Source of the DNA: Thermomicrobium roseum DSM 5159
GTDB lineage: Bacteria > Chloroflexota > Chloroflexia > Thermomicrobiales > Thermomicrobiaceae
DNA: 64,000 bases
Direction of reading: 5' to 3'
Assembly: GCF_000021685.1 (NCBI RefSeq)
Contig: NC_011959.1
Location: 1,178,001 to 1,242,000 of the forward strand
In this document: positions 8,490-16,888 of the stretch, piece by piece
Numbering within the stretch: the stretch's first letter is position 1
Layout: each line of letters begins with the position of its first letter
Made by a program: the position numbers and the translations under genes
The notes under the pieces: model-generated
What the model was told of the DNA's origin: nothing
Seen by the model: only the letters and a program-made list of their open reading frames with translations
The model's database searches: none

Positions 8490-9526
8490 GCTTCGCGCAC
8501 GGGCAATCCGGCGACGAGCCCTTGTAAAGAAGCAACCCCTTCGGGTGTGAGCGACAGCGCTTCGAGCTCTGCCAACGCTTCGCCATGGAACCGTTCGACT
8601 GCTTCCTGCAGAGCAGTACGCACCGCGTAGCGTTCCAGGAGCTCGATGACCGCAGCCACTTCCTCCGCGCTCAGCTCAGTTCGTCGACGCCAGAGATCCA
8701 GTAACCAGGCCCGATCACTGGCTGCAGCGCGTTCGAGGACGAGAACGATCGGCAAGCTCTTCTTGCGTTGTCGGAGGTCATCGCCTCGGGGCTTTCCTGT
8801 AACCGCCGGATCGCCCCAGACACCGAGGTAGTCGTCGCGGATCTGAAAACCGAGTCCCAGCGCACGCCCGAAGCGCTCCAACCGTGCCGCGACCTCCGCT
8901 GGCGCGCCAGCCACCAGAGCCCCAGCCCACGCGGAATAGGCGATCAGCGCAGCCGTCTTCCGTTCGATCATGGTGAGGTACTCGTTGACCGACACTTCGG
9001 GGCGTTGTTCGAAACTGAGATCGAGAACCTGTCCTTCGACGATCAGAAGTGCCGTCTCGTTGAAGCGGCGCACGAGCTCCGCACCACGACTGGGCTCGAG
9101 TGCTTGTGCCGCTTCCAGCGCGGCGATCTGGCTCAACACGAAAAGTGCATCGCCAGCATTGATCGCTTGAGCATCGCCCCACAGGGCCCAAATCGTGGGG
9201 CGATGCCGTCGTAATCGACTGCGATCCTGGATATCGTCGTGGATCAGGGTGAAATTGTGGAGCAGCTCGATCGCTGCCGCGATGCCAACAGCACGAGCAG
9301 CATCACCGCAGACAGCAGAAGCGATAGCCGTACAGAGCGCAGGCCGAAACCGCTTGCCGCTGACTCCGCTCGCTGGCTGCATCCGCTCGTCGCGCCAGCC
9401 GAGATGATAGGCAAGTACCTCGTACACGGGAAGCGCCCCCGGTAACGCCGGAAATCGCGCGCCGTAGCGGGCCAACAACTCTTGCATTGTCCGTTCCACG
9501 TCGCTGATCGCTGCGTTCACGGCCAT
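8486..9526 (-). CDS. Polyprenyl (geranylgeranyl-type) diphosphate synthase
   Basis: A 346-residue trans-isoprenyl diphosphate synthase that condenses IPP with allylic diphosphates. Visible are GKRFRPAL, the first Asp-rich motif LLHNFTLIHDDIQD (Asp97, Asp98, Asp101), RRHRPTIW, GDALFVL, and the second Asp-rich region GFQIRDDYLGVWGDPAVTGKP. There the usual DDxxD is DDxxG, as in several bacterial family members. The product is likely a carotenoid or quinone side-chain precursor, but chain length cannot be read safely. ATG 9526 is used here, although AAAGGG abuts it, so the in-frame GTG at 9520 with better spacing is an equally good start. The gene is convergent with the DUF1786 gene. Confidence 0.9.
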   Translation of the reverse strand: MAVNAAISDVERTMQELLARYGARFPALPGALPVYEVLAYHLGWRDERMQPASGVSGKRFRPALCTAIASAVCGDAARAVGIAAAIELLHNFTLIHDDIQDRSRLRRHRPTIWALWGDAQAINAGDALFVLSQIAALEAAQALEPSRGAELVRRFNETALLIVEGQVLDLSFEQRPEVSVNEYLTMIERKTAALIAYSAWAGALVAGAPAEVAARLERFGRALGLGFQIRDDYLGVWGDPAVTGKPRGDDLRQRKKSLPIVLVLERAAASDRAWLLDLWRRRTELSAEEVAAVIELLERYAVRTALQEAVERFHGEALAELEALSLTPEGVASLQGLVAGLPVREA

Positions 9527-9571
9527 CCCTTTCGATCGAACCTTTCATCGATCCACTCGACAGTCGACGAC

Positions 9572-9601
9572 TGGACATTCGGAGCAGAGAACGCCCATAC
9601 T
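9572..9601 (+). promoter_or_regulatory. Candidate promoter for the membrane Zn-peptidase gene
   Basis: TGGACA (9572-9577), an 18-base spacer and CATACT (9596-9601) resemble a housekeeping sigma promoter upstream of the gene starting at 9684. One mismatch occurs in each hexamer. Confidence 0.4.
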
Positions 9602-9683
9602 TGTAGTGATCGTCGCACAGCGGAGCCGTTCCGGCCAAGTGCGAGCGGCTCCCCTGTGGGACGGTCATGAAGGGAGGCTAACC

Positions 9684-10376
9684 ATGTTCTACTTCGATCC
9701 GCTCTACTTCGTGTTTCTCGCGCCGGCGCTCTTGCTCATGCTCTATGCGCAGTGGCGCGTACGCTCAGTCATCGGAAAGTACGGTGAGATACCGAATCGG
9801 CTCGGCCTGACCGGTGCGCAAGTCGCCCGCGCCATCCTCGACCGCAACGGTCTCTTCGACGTACCGGTCGAACTCACCCCTGGCGAGCTGACCGATCACT
9901 ATGATCCGTTGCGGCGCGTCGTCCGCCTCTCCGAACCGGTCTATTACGGTCGATCGGTCGCCGCGCTCGGCGTTGCCGCGCACGAGACGGGACACGCCAT
10001 CCAGCATAAAGTCGGGTACGTGCCACTGCAGTTGCGCACCGCAATCGTTCCGGCGGTGAATATCGGAACGAACATCGGGTGGATCTTGATGCTGTTGGGC
10101 ATCGTCATCGGGATCTCCGGGCTCGCCTGGGTAGGCGTGATCCTGTTCTCGCTCGGCACGTTGTTCGCCCTGCTCACCTTGCCGGTGGAGTTCGATGCCT
10201 CGCGCCGAGCACTGGCGCTTCTGACCACCATGGGCATCGTCGATCGGACCGAGGAGGGGCAAGCACGGGAGGTCCTCAACGCCGCTGCGCTGACCTACGT
10301 CGCTGGGCTCGTCATGGCGGTCCTCAACCTGCTCTATTGGATCAGTCTCGTGAGCGGAATGCGCCGGAGCGAGTGA
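9684..10376 (+). CDS. Membrane zinc metallopeptidase (YugP/neutral zinc peptidase 2 family)
   Basis: A 230-residue membrane protein. It opens with a hydrophobic helix (YFVFLAPALLLMLYAQW), then a cytosolic or luminal part with LTGAQVARAILDRNGL and the zinc motif VAAHETGHAIQH (His100, Glu101, His104). Three further hydrophobic helices follow, with FDASRRALALL between them carrying the usual third ligand region (EFDAS). All this matches the YugP family of putative membrane-quality-control peptidases. The ATG at 9684 follows AGGGAGG. In-frame codons before it lack coding character. Confidence 0.9.
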   Translation: MFYFDPLYFVFLAPALLLMLYAQWRVRSVIGKYGEIPNRLGLTGAQVARAILDRNGLFDVPVELTPGELTDHYDPLRRVVRLSEPVYYGRSVAALGVAAHETGHAIQHKVGYVPLQLRTAIVPAVNIGTNIGWILMLLGIVIGISGLAWVGVILFSLGTLFALLTLPVEFDASRRALALLTTMGIVDRTEEGQAREVLNAAALTYVAGLVMAVLNLLYWISLVSGMRRSE

Positions 10377-10542
10377 TCCCTCAGTCCGCGCAGGACGAAA
10401 GCAGGGCGTCCGGAGCGTGAGCGTCCTCCGGGCGCCTCTTCATCTCGAGCGATCGGTGTCGTCGTGATTCGAGACGTGGTAGCCTCCAAGGAACGGAGGC
10501 CTGTGTTGAGTCGGCGCCGAACGCGAGGGAGGGAGAAGCACG
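10377..10542. other. Intergenic, Zn-peptidase to ClbS-like gene
   Basis: About 165 bases. Several short GC-rich inverted repeats occur (for example CCTCC/GGAGG around 10492-10498) but I see no clear terminator or promoter. The Shine-Dalgarno GGGAGG ahead of 10543 is the only firm signal. Confidence 0.4.
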
Positions 10543-11007
10543 ATGACGATCGACATTCATGAGCGACGAGCGATCCTGCAGGAGATCCAATCGGCCTGGG
10601 TCGAGCTGCGGAATGCACTGCGCAACTTGACCGAACACGAAATCGTCGAGACCGGCTCGTGGGGAGCGTACTCCTTCAAGGACATGATGGCGCACATCGC
10701 GACTTGGGAGCGTCTGCTCATGCAACGTATTCAGGCCTTGGAAGAAGGTCGCGAGCCCCCCACCATCGACGACATCGACGCGTTCAACGAGGAAGATATC
10801 CAACGGAATCAGAATCTCTCGCTGCGCGAAGTGTGGGACCGTTTTCTCGAAACACACGAGAAGCTCATCGAACTCTTGGAGCGCACCCCAGTGCTCACTC
10901 GCGAATTGGTCGCAGCTGATACCTACGAGCACTACCGAGAGCACTTGCAGGACATTCTCGAGTACGAAAAGCGGCGCTCTCCCAGTCGGCGCCTCAAGAA
11001 GGAATGA
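10543..11007 (+). CDS. ClbS/DfsB-like (DinB superfamily) four-helix protein
   Basis: A 154-residue, mostly helical and acidic protein. The pattern of SAWVELRNALRNLTEHEI, SFKDMMAHIATWERLLMQRI, DAFNEEDIQ, WDRFLETHEKLIELL and YREHLQDILEYEK is that of the ClbS/DfsB branch of the DinB superfamily. Some members of that branch are colibactin-resistance hydrolases and many are uncharacterised. GGGAGGGAGAAG precedes the ATG. The substrate or role in this organism is unknown. The nearby clpX gene converges on it. Confidence 0.75.
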   Translation: MTIDIHERRAILQEIQSAWVELRNALRNLTEHEIVETGSWGAYSFKDMMAHIATWERLLMQRIQALEEGREPPTIDDIDAFNEEDIQRNQNLSLREVWDRFLETHEKLIELLERTPVLTRELVAADTYEHYREHLQDILEYEKRRSPSRRLKKE

Positions 11008-11027
11008 GACCCCGGAATCGCTCACTG

Positions 11028-11052
11028 CTCGCGAAGGCAGGCATGCCGCGAG
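11028..11052. terminator. Candidate bidirectional terminator between ClbS-like gene and clpX
   Basis: CTCGC (11028-11032) pairs with GCGAG (11048-11052), and inside it GGCA (11036-11039) pairs with TGCC (11044-11047), leaving a 3-base bulge. It sits between two converging genes. There is no U-tract. Confidence 0.35.
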
Positions 11053-11095
11053 GCCCAGGTGAGGGACCGGCCTTGCGGCGTTCGTCCAGTCGCGT

Positions 11096-12367
11096 TCAGG
11101 CGCTCTGCTCGTAGGTGAACTCGATCGGTTCGTCGTTTGCCGCCAAGAGGAGCGGTGGGCGACGTCGGTAGATGACATCGGCGGTCACGACACACTTGCG
11201 AACACCCTGGAGCGAGGGAAGCTCGTACATGACATCGAGCAACACCTCCTCCAAGGTCGTCCGCAAGCCACGTGCGCCCGTACCACGCCGCTCGGCGAGA
11301 TCGGCGGTTGCATGAAGCGCATCAGGGGTAAAGATCAGCTCCACGTTGTCCATCGCGAAGATCTTCTGATACTGCTTGACGATCGCGTTTTTCGGCTCCA
11401 CCAAGATCCGTACTAGGTCGTCGTGCGTCAAAGGATCGAGCGCCGCGACGACTGGCAGGCGACCGATGAACTCGGGGATCAATCCGAACTTCAAGAGGTC
11501 ATCGGGGATGACCTGGTGCAACACATTCTCCACGCGTCCATCTTGCCGAGCGCTCTTCCCGAATCCGATCGTCGAGTCCTTACCGATTCGCCGACGGACA
11601 ATCTCGTCAAGCCCTTCGAATGCTCCGCCGCAGATGAAGAGGATATTGCGAGTATCGATCTGAATGTACTCCTGATGGGGATGCTTGCGACCACCATGCG
11701 GAGGCACGTTGGCGATAGTCCCTTCGAGAATCTTCAGGAGCGCCTGCTGCACCCCTTCTCCGGAAACATCGCGAGTGATCGACGGACTATCGCTCTTGCG
11801 AGCGATCTTGTCGATCTCGTCGATGTAGATGATTCCAGTTTGTGCTCGCTGGATATCGCCTCCCGCTGCCTGGATGAGACGGAGAAGGATATTCTCGACG
11901 TCCTCCCCCACGTACCCGGCCTCGGTGAGTGTCGTCGCGTCGGAAATGGAGAACGGGACGTCGAGCAATTTGGCCAGCGTTTGGGCCAAGAGCGTCTTCC
12001 CACTTCCAGTCGGGCCGATGAGCAGGATATTGCTCTTCTGCAGCTCCACGTCGCTGTCTTCCCCGAAGATGATCCGCTTGTAATGGTTGTAGACAGCGAC
12101 CGACAGTACCTTCTTCGCCCGTTCTTGGCCGACGACGTACTGGTTCAGCTGCTCGTACAGCTGCTTGGGAGTCGGGATCTGCGTGGGAGCGGGAGCCGGG
12201 CGCCGCGCCGGTGCCTCTTCTTGAATGATCTCCTGGCAGAGCTGGACACATTCATCGCAGATGTATACCCCGTTCGGGCCGGCGATGAGTCGTCGCACCT
12301 CCTCCTGGCTCTTGCCACAGAACGAACAGCGATAAAAGACCCGTCCCCCACGCGTTGTCATCCCCAT
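11096..12367 (-). CDS. clpX: ATP-dependent Clp protease ATP-binding subunit ClpX
   Basis: A 423-residue AAA+ unfoldase that feeds tagged substrates to ClpP. The N-terminal zinc-binding domain has Cys14-x2-Cys17 and Cys37-x2-Cys40. The Walker A GPTGSGKT is at 118-125, followed by DATTLTEAGYVGEDVENILLRL, Walker B IIYIDEIDKI, pore loop GYVG, sensor and the C-terminal small domain with RGTGARGLRTTLEEVLLD. The length is normal. ATG at 12367 or the in-frame ATG at 12361 both lie behind GGAGAAGGGG. The gene follows clpP by 26 bases, giving the conserved tig-clpP-clpX order. Confidence 0.97.
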   Translation of the reverse strand: MGMTTRGGRVFYRCSFCGKSQEEVRRLIAGPNGVYICDECVQLCQEIIQEEAPARRPAPAPTQIPTPKQLYEQLNQYVVGQERAKKVLSVAVYNHYKRIIFGEDSDVELQKSNILLIGPTGSGKTLLAQTLAKLLDVPFSISDATTLTEAGYVGEDVENILLRLIQAAGGDIQRAQTGIIYIDEIDKIARKSDSPSITRDVSGEGVQQALLKILEGTIANVPPHGGRKHPHQEYIQIDTRNILFICGGAFEGLDEIVRRRIGKDSTIGFGKSARQDGRVENVLHQVIPDDLLKFGLIPEFIGRLPVVAALDPLTHDDLVRILVEPKNAIVKQYQKIFAMDNVELIFTPDALHATADLAERRGTGARGLRTTLEEVLLDVMYELPSLQGVRKCVVTADVIYRRRPPLLLAANDEPIEFTYEQSA

Positions 12368-12393
12368 CGCCCCTTCTCCACCCGTTGGCTCGC

Positions 12394-13011
12394 CTACGCT
12401 CGCTGGAGTTTGACCGGCTCGAGCACGTGATCCACGATCCCGTAGTCCTTCGCCTCGTACGCGCTCATGAAATAGTCTCGCTCGGTATCCCGTTTCACAC
12501 GCTCGAACGGCTGACCGGTATGGAACGCCAGGAGTTCGGTCAGCATCGTAGTCAGATTCAAGGTCTCCCGTGCCTGGATCTCGATATCCGGCACCGAGCC
12601 GCGGAATCCGGAAGTACCCTGGTGAATCAGAACCCGCGAGTGGGGAAGGGCGAAGCGCTTCCCCTTCGTTCCCGCTGCGAGGAGAACCGCCGCCATGCTG
12701 GCACCGAGTCCTACACAGTAGGTCGCGACGTCCGGCTCGATCATCTGCATCGTATCGTAGATCGCCAGGCCAGCGTACACGAGGCCACCCGGGCTATTGA
12801 TATAGAGCTTGATATCAGCCTCCGGGTTCTCGTGTGCCAGGAACAGCATTTGGGCGATTACGGCATTCGCCACCTGATCGTCGATCGGCGTTCCAAGAAA
12901 GATGATCCGATCGCGGAGCAGGCGCGAGTAGATATCGTACGCACGCTCACCACGACTTGTCGTTTCGATCACCATCGGGATGACGAGTTCAGGTCGGATG
13001 TCTCGCTCCAT
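12394..13011 (-). CDS. clpP: ATP-dependent Clp protease proteolytic subunit ClpP
   Basis: A 205-residue serine protease that forms the tetradecameric barrel served by ClpX. The catalytic triad is Ser105 (in GLGASMAAVL), His130 (VLIHQ) and Asp179 (RDTERD). These spacings equal those of the E. coli enzyme (25 and 49 residues). The oxyanion and handle regions (YINSPGG, IYDTMQ, MSAYEAKDYGIVD) are intact. The gene lies 20 bases after tig and 26 before clpX, same strand, so the three are probably one operon. Confidence 0.97.
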   Translation of the reverse strand: MERDIRPELVIPMVIETTSRGERAYDIYSRLLRDRIIFLGTPIDDQVANAVIAQMLFLAHENPEADIKLYINSPGGLVYAGLAIYDTMQMIEPDVATYCVGLGASMAAVLLAAGTKGKRFALPHSRVLIHQGTSGFRGSVPDIEIQARETLNLTTMLTELLAFHTGQPFERVKRDTERDYFMSAYEAKDYGIVDHVLEPVKLQRA

Positions 13012-13031
13012 CGCATAGCCTCCTCGTACCC

Positions 13032-14504
13032 TCAGGATGCCTGGTCATCATCCGCTCGGGATCCAGTCTCCGTTACCGCCAGCGATTCCGCTGACTCGGA
13101 AGCTGGCGTCGTTTCGCCATCCACAACCTCCGGAGCCGTCACTGCTTCTTCCGCAGCTGGCTCGGTCCCCTCGGCCGGTTCGGCTCCGGCCAGCACTCGA
13201 GCCGCCTCGCCGATAACAGCACCTCGTCCTTCCGTGACGAGCTCCAAAAGCCGCTCGCTCACCTTGCGCTCGTGCAATTCGTCAGCGAGATAGCTCCGCA
13301 CCGAAGGAACAGAGTAGAATGCGCGGAACTGCTCGGGACTTCCACTGGCCAGAGCCAGTCGCTCGATCTCAGCGACCAACTCCTCCTCACTGACCGCAAT
13401 CCCCTCAGCCTCGGCAAAGGCTTCCAGCACCAAATACCGGCGGAGGCGCGCTTCGGCTTGGGGGCGCAACTCTTCCTTGAACTCTTCCAGGGTTTTACCC
13501 TGAAATCGAAGGTACTCTTCCAGACTACTTCCACGCTGCCGCAGTTGCTCACGCAGCCGCTCGACGTCCGCCGCGACCTGACGCTCGATCAGCGCTGGCG
13601 GAAGCTCGACCGTCGCCACCTCGAGGAGACGCTGGACTGCCTGTTCCAGCACTTCCGCACGCGCTGCCTGCGCCTTCTCGCGCAGGAGATCACGCCGCAC
13701 GCGATCGCGTAGTTCGCTCAATGTTGCCACCCCTAGCGACTGCGCGAACTCGTCATTCACTTCCGGAAGCTCTGCTTCCTTCACCTCGTGTACGGTCACG
13801 CGGTAATGCAGCGTCTTCCCACGGAGTTCCGGACTGACGCGCTCGTCCTCTTCAGCGAAAGAAATATCGAACTCAGCCGATTCTCCGGGACGCAGGGAGC
13901 GGATAGCCTGATCGATCTCCGCAAAAAGGTTGCTCTCGCCCAAGACGAAAGTCGCCTGGCGGAGTGGCTCCTGGAACGGTTGCTCGCCTTCGTACGCTTC
14001 GATATCGACGATCACCTGATCGCCATCGCGAGGCTGGCGCGGCTCGTCCGGCGTCTTCCAGACCGCGCGACTGCGCCGCAGCCCCTCGATGACCTGGTCG
14101 ATTTCTTCCTCGGTCACCTCGACCTCGCGCGGCTCGACGCGGATATCTCGATAGCCGTCGAGATCGACTTGCGGATAGACCTGCACTTCGACGCGGAAGG
14201 CGAGCGGTTCGTCCTGATAGATCTCCACCTCCGGCTCGGCGACTGGGGTCAGCCGGTGTTGCTGGAGCGCCTCACGATACAAGCGATCCATGAGTTCACG
14301 CTGCGCTTCCGCGACGATCAGCTCCCGCCCCACTCGTCGCTCGACGAGCGCCCGAGGTGCGCGCCCTGGCCGAAAGCCAGGAACCTGAACCTGCTGGCTG
14401 ATGCGCCGGAACGCTCGTTCGAGTGCAGCGTCGAATTCTTCAGGATCCGCCGCGATATCCAAGCGCACCGTGCTTTGCGGCAGGTGTTCGACAGTGATCT
14501 TCAC
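13032..14504 (-). CDS. tig: Trigger factor (ribosome-associated chaperone/PPIase)
   Basis: A 490-residue trigger factor. The N-terminal ribosome-binding domain includes GFRPGRAPRALVERRVG (the GFRxGxxP signature). The FKBP-like PPIase domain covers roughly 150-245 (DGDQVIVDIEAYEGE and the LHYRVTVHEVKE strand), and a long helical C-terminal chaperone domain follows. Beyond the canonical end near residue 432 there is a tail of about 58 residues rich in Ala, Glu, Pro, Thr and Ser, likely disordered and acidic. GGGAGGGGAG lies before the ATG. It heads the clpP-clpX cluster. Confidence 0.95.
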   Translation of the reverse strand: MKITVEHLPQSTVRLDIAADPEEFDAALERAFRRISQQVQVPGFRPGRAPRALVERRVGRELIVAEAQRELMDRLYREALQQHRLTPVAEPEVEIYQDEPLAFRVEVQVYPQVDLDGYRDIRVEPREVEVTEEEIDQVIEGLRRSRAVWKTPDEPRQPRDGDQVIVDIEAYEGEQPFQEPLRQATFVLGESNLFAEIDQAIRSLRPGESAEFDISFAEEDERVSPELRGKTLHYRVTVHEVKEAELPEVNDEFAQSLGVATLSELRDRVRRDLLREKAQAARAEVLEQAVQRLLEVATVELPPALIERQVAADVERLREQLRQRGSSLEEYLRFQGKTLEEFKEELRPQAEARLRRYLVLEAFAEAEGIAVSEEELVAEIERLALASGSPEQFRAFYSVPSVRSYLADELHERKVSERLLELVTEGRGAVIGEAARVLAGAEPAEGTEPAAEEAVTAPEVVDGETTPASESAESLAVTETGSRADDDQAS

Positions 14505-14744
14505 GAACTCCCCTCCCTGTCAAGACAAACCATGATCGAACCTCGGCTCATCTCGCTGCACCCAATTCTCGCCCGGATCGGCAGAGAGCTGCTCGACGCA
14601 GACATTCTGCGGCCTCCAGCATTGCCGAGGGCCGGCGTGCACAGCTAATCCTACCCCGCCAGCCATTCCGGTCGCCAAGAGCGCTGTGCTAAGGTTATCG
14701 CGCGGAGGTACCCGCACAATCAGGTATCCACAGGTACCCACCAG
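14505..14744. other. Divergent intergenic region, tig and SCO1664-like gene
   Basis: About 240 bases between divergent starts, so promoters for both directions must lie here. On the minus strand TTGGCG and TAGGAT occur about 19 bases apart near 14650-14685, a marginal match. No RNA gene or convincing small ORF was found. Confidence 0.4.
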
Positions 14745-15512
14745 GTGACGAGCATGACGACCGAGTTGACCCGCCAGCCTCGCCGACATCGTCTCCTCAC
14801 CCCACGCGGATTGCAGCACATTCGTCCACTCAGGCGTGCCCTCGCCTGCGGGACGATCGCGGACTGGCAGCTCGTTCCGTGGGGCACCAACGGGACGTTC
14901 GTCGTGCTGCTCGAGCAGGACATCGTTCCAGACCTCCTGGCTATCTATAAGCCGGCCCGCGGCGAGGCCCCACTGTGGGATTTTCCTGCTGGAACGCTCT
15001 ATCGCCGCGAATATGCGAGCTATCTGCTGAGTCGCCTGCTCGGATGGTCGTTCGTCCCTCCGACGGTCATCCGCGACGGCCCCTATGGCACCGGGACGGT
15101 CCAGCTGTATATCGAACCCGACGATCAGCCCCTGCGCGGCCAATCGGTGCGCCCCGAACTCCAGCGCATCGCCCTCTTTGACCTTCTCACCAACAATGCC
15201 GACCGCAAAGCGAGCCATCTCTTCCGAGGGAAGTTCGATCAGCGGATTTGGGGGATCGACCACGGGCTCACCTTTCACGTCGATCCCAAGCTACGGACCA
15301 TCCTCTGGGAATTCTGCGGAGAACCGATCCCGAGCCAGCTGCTCTCCGATCTCGCGCGACTCCTCCGACACCGCCGGAGCGTCCAGCGGCTCCTCCGACC
15401 GTTTCTGGCCGAGAACGAACTCGCCGCTTTCTGGAAGCGCTGCGTGACCCTCGTGGAACACCCGATCTATCCACTGCTCAACCCGCGACGCAACATTCCG
15501 TTCGGCTGGTAA
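14745..15512 (+). CDS. SCO1664/TIGR03843-family protein (PI3/4-kinase-like fold)
   Basis: A 255-residue protein of the family typified by Streptomyces SCO1664, whose members resemble phosphatidylinositol 3/4-kinase catalytic domains but have no proven activity. Recognisable are GTNGTFVV, LAIYKPARGEAPLWDFP (the Lys and nucleotide-loop region), YRREYASYLLSRLLGW and the catalytic-loop-like ALFDLLTNNADRKASH, followed by WGIDHGLTFH (DHG in place of DFG). Start GTG 14745 or ATG 14754. Neither has a strong ribosome site. It is divergent from tig, and the cox promoter follows 190 bases later. Confidence 0.8.
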   Translation: MTSMTTELTRQPRRHRLLTPRGLQHIRPLRRALACGTIADWQLVPWGTNGTFVVLLEQDIVPDLLAIYKPARGEAPLWDFPAGTLYRREYASYLLSRLLGWSFVPPTVIRDGPYGTGTVQLYIEPDDQPLRGQSVRPELQRIALFDLLTNNADRKASHLFRGKFDQRIWGIDHGLTFHVDPKLRTILWEFCGEPIPSQLLSDLARLLRHRRSVQRLLRPFLAENELAAFWKRCVTLVEHPIYPLLNPRRNIPFGW

Positions 15513-15871
15513 CGGAGCAGATCGTTTGCGTCCGGAAGAACAGTGATTCAGGGCTGTATTTGGACAGCTCGTCGATCGCTGCCCGAACCAACCCGATCCG
15601 CGGAAGACAGCTCGCGCTTTGAGCGTCGCGACGCCAGAGTCGCTGACCGGGGAGGAGTCATCGGCGCGAGAAAACCCTCCAGTCATGCTCCGCGTTTCCC
15701 TCTTGACCGGTCCCAAGATTGGCCGTATGATGGGAGTAGATGCCAGCGAACCCGCAGAGTCGTTCTCGATCAGGCAGCGGGAAGGGTTGCCCACACCACC
15801 CACCTGACGACGAAAAGCGCAAGGCTCTGTAGACTGGCGTCGGTCAAAGGGTATCAGGGAAGGGAGCGAGG
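15513..15871. other. Intergenic region upstream of the cox genes
   Basis: About 360 bases without a convincing gene. Short frames here have no ribosome site or family signature. The region holds the strong candidate promoter described separately and leaves a leader of about 130 bases before the coxG start. I looked for a molybdenum-cofactor riboswitch in that leader and could not recognise one by eye. Confidence 0.6.
15703..15731 (+). promoter_or_regulatory. Candidate promoter of the coxGSLM operon
   Basis: TTGACC (15703-15708), an exact 17-base spacer and TATGAT (15726-15731) match the housekeeping promoter consensus at 5 of 6 bases in each hexamer. Transcription would start near 15738, giving a leader of roughly 134 bases to the GTG of coxG. 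Confidence 0.7.
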
Positions 15872-16318
15872 GTGAAAATCTCAGGATCGTACACCATACG
15901 AGCGGCTCGCGATGCCGTCTTCGCCCGACTGACCGATCCACAGGCGATCGCGAGTTGTCTGCCTGGAGTGGAAAACCTCAATCAGGTTGCCCCTGATCAG
16001 TACGAAATGGCGATGACGGTCGCCATCGGTCCTGTCAAGGGAACGTTCCAGGGGAAGGTACAACTCGCCGATATCAATCCACCCGAATCGTACCGCATGG
16101 CGGTGGAGGGACAGGGGAAACCCGGCTTTGCTCGCGGCGTGGGCTCGGTCCAGTTGCGAGTGATCGATGACCAGACCACGGAGATCACCTACGAGGGCGA
16201 TGTGGAACTGGGCGGCCCCTTCGCCGGCGTCGCCCAGCGGATGCTGGGTGGCGTAGCGAAGCGGATGATCGAACAGTTCTTCGCTTGTATCGAGCGTCAG
16301 ATGAGTGCGAGTTCCTGA
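15872..16318 (+). CDS. coxG: CoxG-type SRPBCC protein (CO dehydrogenase subunit G)
   Basis: A 148-residue SRPBCC/START-fold protein of the CoxG family, which helps anchor or assemble aerobic CO-dehydrogenase-type enzymes at the membrane. The family pattern is clear: MKISGSYTIRAARDAVFARLTDP, SCLPGVENL, GPVKGTFQGKVQLADINPPE, TEITYEGDVELGGPFAGVAQRMLGG and the C-terminal helix. It starts with GTG at 15872 behind GGGAGCGAGG. In many bacteria coxG is distal in the cluster. Here it is the first gene, 43 bases before coxS. The long C-terminal membrane helix of some CoxG proteins is absent. Confidence 0.88.
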   Translation: MKISGSYTIRAARDAVFARLTDPQAIASCLPGVENLNQVAPDQYEMAMTVAIGPVKGTFQGKVQLADINPPESYRMAVEGQGKPGFARGVGSVQLRVIDDQTTEITYEGDVELGGPFAGVAQRMLGGVAKRMIEQFFACIERQMSASS

Positions 16319-16361
16319 TCGCGTTGCGAGGTCGTTGATCGGAAGGGAAAGGAGCGGTCGA

Positions 16362-16832
16362 ATGCAGATCACCGTGACCGTCAACGGTGTGACCTACACC
16401 CATGACGTCGAGCCACGCCTGCTGCTCGTGCATTACTTGCGGGATGTCCTCAACCTTACCGGCACGCACATCGGTTGCGATACCAGCCAGTGCGGCGCGT
16501 GTACGGTCCTCATGAACGGTAAAGCGGTCAAGTCTTGCACGATTTTCGCCGTGCAAGCCGATGGTGCGGAGATTACCACGATCGAAGGACTGGCCCGCGA
16601 TGGTCAACTCCACCCGGTGCAGGAAGGATTTTGGGAAAAGCACGGGTTGCAGTGCGGCTACTGCACGCCGGGGATGATCATGACCGCCGTCGACTTCCTG
16701 CAGCGCAACCCCAATCCGACGGAAGAGGAGATCCGTCACGCCATCGAAGGGAACCTGTGCCGCTGCACCGGCTATCAGAACATCGTCCGCGCTATCCAGT
16801 ACGCGGCCGAGAAGATGCGCAGCGGTAGCTAA
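16362..16832 (+). CDS. coxS: Molybdo-hydroxylase [2Fe-2S] small subunit (CoxS type)
   Basis: A 156-residue iron-sulfur subunit that passes electrons from the molybdenum site to the FAD subunit. The plant-ferredoxin-type cluster is bound by Cys39, Cys44, Cys47 and Cys59 (GCDTSQCGACTV). The second cluster is bound by Cys98, Cys101, Cys133 and Cys135 (QCGYCTPGM and LCRCTGYQ). ATG 16362 follows GGGAAAGGAGCGG. Order S-L-M is that of form II clusters, unlike the M-S-L order of form I. Confidence 0.95.
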   Translation: MQITVTVNGVTYTHDVEPRLLLVHYLRDVLNLTGTHIGCDTSQCGACTVLMNGKAVKSCTIFAVQADGAEITTIEGLARDGQLHPVQEGFWEKHGLQCGYCTPGMIMTAVDFLQRNPNPTEEEIRHAIEGNLCRCTGYQNIVRAIQYAAEKMRSGS

Positions 16833-16888
16833 GCACGTTCTCGTTCGGCCGGGTCGATCCCGGGCACCTCGCAGCGAAGGAGGGAGCC

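Noticed and set aside
14520..15278. Long minus-strand frame opposite the SCO1664-like gene
   Set aside because: It is the antisense shadow of a gene with recognisable family motifs and has no ribosome site or family match of its own.
15738..15871. Molybdenum-cofactor riboswitch in the cox leader
   Set aside because: The position would suit one, but I could not find its conserved helices by eye. A covariance search would decide.
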